Shown here one piece after another: positions 13,511 through 15,043 of a stretch of DNA of 15,043 nt. The notes below the pieces were generated by a model. The model searched no databases, was not told the DNA's origin, and saw only the letters and a program-made list of their open reading frames with translations. A program made the translations under genes and the position numbers. Each line of letters starts with the position of its first letter. Position 1 is the stretch's first letter. Origin of the DNA: Ga0077527 sp038316355 (GTDB lineage: Bacteria > Pseudomonadota > Gammaproteobacteria > Burkholderiales > SG8-41); contig JBBQAO010000085.1 of the NCBI GenBank assembly GCA_038316355.1, positions 1 to 15,043 on the forward strand, in the 5' to 3' direction.

Positions 13511-13530
13511 TATGCTCGCTAACGTACAGA
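13511..13530 (+). promoter_or_regulatory. Dyad operator, copy E (divergent small exported protein / BON lipoprotein)
   Basis: TATGCTCG-CTAA-CGTACAGA matches 15 of 16 consensus positions. It ends 56 nt before the BON gene ATG and begins 27 nt from the minus-strand GTG. Downstream it shares GCCGG with copy A (CAGAATCAGCCGG compared with CAGACTGCGGCCGG). Confidence 0.65.
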
Positions 13531-13586
13531 CTGCGGCCGGCAGTTGACCGATGATCAATGCCCAACCATTCGCGGAGTCCACCACC

Positions 13587-14162
13587 ATGCGCATCAATCG
13601 TAGAAACGCCTTTTTATGTGCCGCGCTTGCGGCCGCATTCGCCACCGTCATCACCGGCTGCGGCAAAGCCCAGGAAACGCCGAAACCGGTGGCAAGCACC
13701 ACTGTAGGAACGGAAATTGACGACACCATGATCACTGCCAAAGTGAAATCCGCGCTGCTTGCCGATCCCGATATCAAAAGCCTCGATCTGCAGGTGGAAA
13801 CGCGCAAAGGCACGGCCCAGCTCAGCGGCTTTGTCAACAGCCAGGCCCAGATCGACCGCGCCATGACGGTTACCCGTGCAGTCGAAGGCGTCAAGAACGT
13901 CGAGAACAAGCTCAGCGTGAAGGACGGCAAGGCCACGGTGGGCAGCACGGTGGACGACGGCGTCATTACCACCACGGTGAAATCGGCGCTGCTTGCCGAT
14001 TCGAACGTCAAGAGCCTCGATGTCACCGTCATTACGCGCAAAGGCGAGGTTCAGCTCAGCGGTTTCGTCGACAGCCAATCCCAGATCGATCAGGTCACGG
14101 CGATTGCGCGCAAGGTGGATGGCGTAACCAAAGTCGATAATGAAATGAGCATCAAGAAGTAG
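13587..14162 (+). CDS. Double-BON-domain lipoprotein (OsmY-like)
   Basis: This encodes 191 residues. The signal peptide ends ATVITGC (Cys25, Gly at +2). Two BON domains follow, about residues 44-112 and 122-190, each with (M/V)IT(A/T)xVKSALLAD, VxTRKGxxQLSGFV(N/D)SQxQID and a closing VENKLSV or VDNEMSI. BON domains bind phospholipid surfaces, and OsmY-type proteins protect the periplasm during osmotic stress. The two domains are 78 codons apart and nearly identical at DNA level around VKSALLAD, so the duplication is recent or kept homogeneous. The ATG at 13587 is preferred to 13551 because it directly precedes the signal peptide and follows GGAG. The DUF883 gene follows closely. Confidence 0.92.
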   Translation: MRINRRNAFLCAALAAAFATVITGCGKAQETPKPVASTTVGTEIDDTMITAKVKSALLADPDIKSLDLQVETRKGTAQLSGFVNSQAQIDRAMTVTRAVEGVKNVENKLSVKDGKATVGSTVDDGVITTTVKSALLADSNVKSLDVTVITRKGEVQLSGFVDSQSQIDQVTAIARKVDGVTKVDNEMSIKK

Positions 14163-14198
14163 TATTCAGGCACCCCGATGACAACCAAGGAGACAGTA

Positions 14199-14522
14199 AT
14201 GTTGCAACGCTCGGTAGACGAATTCGAACGCGCCAGAAACAGGATGGCTGGCGACCTCAAGACCATGATTGCCGACGGCGAGGATCTGTTGAAAGCCGCG
14301 ACGACGGCATCGGGCGACGGCTTTGCGCTGGCGCGGACGAAGTTCGAGAACAAACTGCAGGTCGCCAAGACCAGCCTGCTCGATGCATCCCAGCCGGCGT
14401 TTGACCGGTCCCGGGAAGCCGCCGCTGCCGCGACGGACTATGTGCGGGGCAACCCGTGGACTGCTGTGGGCATCGTGGTTGCCGCGGGAGTCATGATCGG
14501 GCTGCTGGCAGGGCGGCGTTAG
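14199..14522 (+). CDS. DUF883 family protein (ElaB/YqjD-like)
   Basis: A 107-residue protein that is mostly amphipathic helix, with heptad-like spacing from SVDEFERARNRMAGDLKTMI through FDRSREAAAAATDYV. It ends with the family's C-terminal membrane anchor and glycine-arginine tail (NPWTAVGIVVAAGVMIGLLAGRR). YqjD and ElaB in E. coli are inner-membrane tail-anchored proteins linked to ribosome association in stationary phase; whether this homologue does the same is unknown. The ATG at 14199 has AAGGAG six bases upstream, whereas the in-frame ATG at 14178 would place that ribosome site inside the gene. It lies 36 nt after the BON gene, so they probably form one operon under operator copy E. Confidence 0.9.
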   Translation: MLQRSVDEFERARNRMAGDLKTMIADGEDLLKAATTASGDGFALARTKFENKLQVAKTSLLDASQPAFDRSREAAAAATDYVRGNPWTAVGIVVAAGVMIGLLAGRR

Positions 14523-14630
14523 ACCCATACGCCGGGCGGGCGGCGCCGACAGGTTTCTGCAGCAGTACCGGTCGCGCGCTGCGCCCACGGAGGCGCGGGA
14601 AGACTGATGCCGGGCCACCGGCCGCATCCG

Positions 14631-14656
14631 CAGCGGCCCGCAGCGGCCCGCAGCGG
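14631..14656 (+). repeat. 10-bp tandem repeat, 2.6 copies
   Basis: CAGCGGCCCG occurs at 14631-14640 and 14641-14650, then CAGCGG at 14651-14656. It is in the non-coding gap between convergent genes, immediately before the 9-bp array. Confidence 0.75.
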
Positions 14657-14660
14657 TCTT

Positions 14661-14704
14661 ATCCCGATCATCCCGATCATCCCGATCATCCGATCATCCC
14701 GATC
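14661..14704 (+). repeat. 9-bp tandem repeat array, five units
   Basis: The unit ATCCCGATC occurs at 14661, 14670, 14679 and 14696, with one 8-bp unit lacking a C at 14688-14695. The array ends four bases before the stop codon of the cyclase gene and lies between the convergent DUF883 and cyclase genes. Copy number is likely to vary among strains. Confidence 0.85.
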
Positions 14705-14707
14705 GTT

Positions 14708-15043
14708 TTAGCCGGTCCGGCCGTTGAGGAACCAGGTCTGCATCTTGCCCTTGCCTTTGACATGAATGGGGCTGCGCGCTTCGAATATGAAGGGCTCGCT
14801 CAAGCGCTGGCGGGTTGCTTCCGTCAACTGGATGCGCCCGGCCACGCCATCAGACTCCATCCGGCTGGCCGTGTTCACCACGTCACCCCACAAGTCATAA
14901 AGAAATTTGCGTTTGCCGATGACGCCCGCCACAACCGCGCCGGTGTCCAGGCCGATGCGCATTTGCAACTTGTGGTGGCTGATTTCATTGTAGCTTTCCA
15001 GGGCCTCGTTCATATCAAGCGCCATGTGCGCCGCCCGGATCGG
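14708..15043 (-). CDS. Class III adenylate/guanylate cyclase domain protein, C-terminal part
   Basis: The frame enters from the right edge and gives 111 residues to a TAA at 14708-14710. It contains the second half of a class III cyclase catalytic domain: MRIGLDTGAVVAGVIG, KRKFLYDLWGDVVNTASRMES with the transition-state Asn and Arg (VNTASRM), and the closing VKGKGKMQTWFL. Lys in the KRKF segment and Asp in YDLWGD are the purine-selecting positions typical of ATP-using enzymes, so cAMP synthesis is favoured over cGMP. The first metal-binding Asp lies upstream, outside the window, as do any sensor domains. No tail domain follows the cyclase fold. It converges on the DUF883 gene. Confidence 0.9.
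   Translation of the reverse strand, partial: PIRAAHMALDMNEALESYNEISHHKLQMRIGLDTGAVVAGVIGKRKFLYDLWGDVVNTASRMESDGVAGRIQLTEATRQRLSEPFIFEARSPIHVKGKGKMQTWFLNGRTG

Noticed and set aside
14661..14704. CRISPR-like array
   Set aside because: Units are 9 bp with no spacers; it is a simple tandem repeat and no cas genes are present.

Overview
The window is chromosomal DNA from a GC-rich Gram-negative bacterium, most probably a betaproteobacterium. The pointers are an Anbu-type proteasome homologue, a DUF1840/DUF3096/DUF3309/DUF883/BON set of small stress-associated genes, Mla/Mce-type lipid transport genes, and a GC-rich hairpin element of a kind I associate with Burkholderiales-like genomes. Genus cannot be read from the sequence alone. 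There are no rRNA or tRNA genes, no transposase and no CRISPR array.

Layout. 1-424 is the C-terminus of an Anbu peptidase (+). 686-1357 is a collagen-like lipoprotein (+) ending in a strong hairpin. On the minus strand, 2032-1880 (DUF3096, two membrane spans) is followed by 1819-1484 (DUF1840). Divergent from these are an Fe/Mn superoxide dismutase (2242-2916) and an AsmA-family protein (3010-5001). A DUF3309 mini-protein (5137-5295) is translationally coupled to a sorbosone-dehydrogenase-like beta-propeller lipoprotein (5292-6641). A second, threonine-rich collagen-like lipoprotein follows (6785-7093). The minus strand from 11085 down to 7160 is an Mce/Mla-type lipid transporter operon: STAS-permease, ATPase, MCE protein, PqiC-like lipoprotein, then a small membrane protein. 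Divergent from it on the plus strand are a glycine-zipper lipoprotein and a dodecin (11404-12160). Then come an M48 lipoprotein protease (12377-13207), a small exported protein on the minus strand with an apparent one-base frameshift (13484-13246), a double-BON lipoprotein and a DUF883 protein (13587-14522), tandem repeats, and the C-terminus of a class III nucleotide cyclase on the minus strand (15043-14708).

The main discovery is a 20-bp dyad-symmetric motif, TMTGYRCG-N4-CGYACAGA (half-site TMTGYRCG; its reverse complement is CGYRCAKA), found seven times (554, 2131, 5091, 6666, 11122, 12250, 13511). Every copy is in an intergenic region upstream of a gene start, and three sit between divergent genes. 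Nearly every transcription unit that starts inside the window therefore has one. This suggests that a single dimeric regulator, not encoded here, controls a cluster of envelope, oxidative-stress and lipid-transport genes.

The proposed regulon has a clear theme. Seven predicted lipoproteins (two of them collagen-like), an Mce lipid transporter, an AsmA protein, several two-span mini-proteins, a superoxide dismutase, a quality-control protease, an OsmY-like BON protein and a membrane-anchored DUF883 protein all fit envelope maintenance and stress tolerance. The function of the regulon as a whole is inference.
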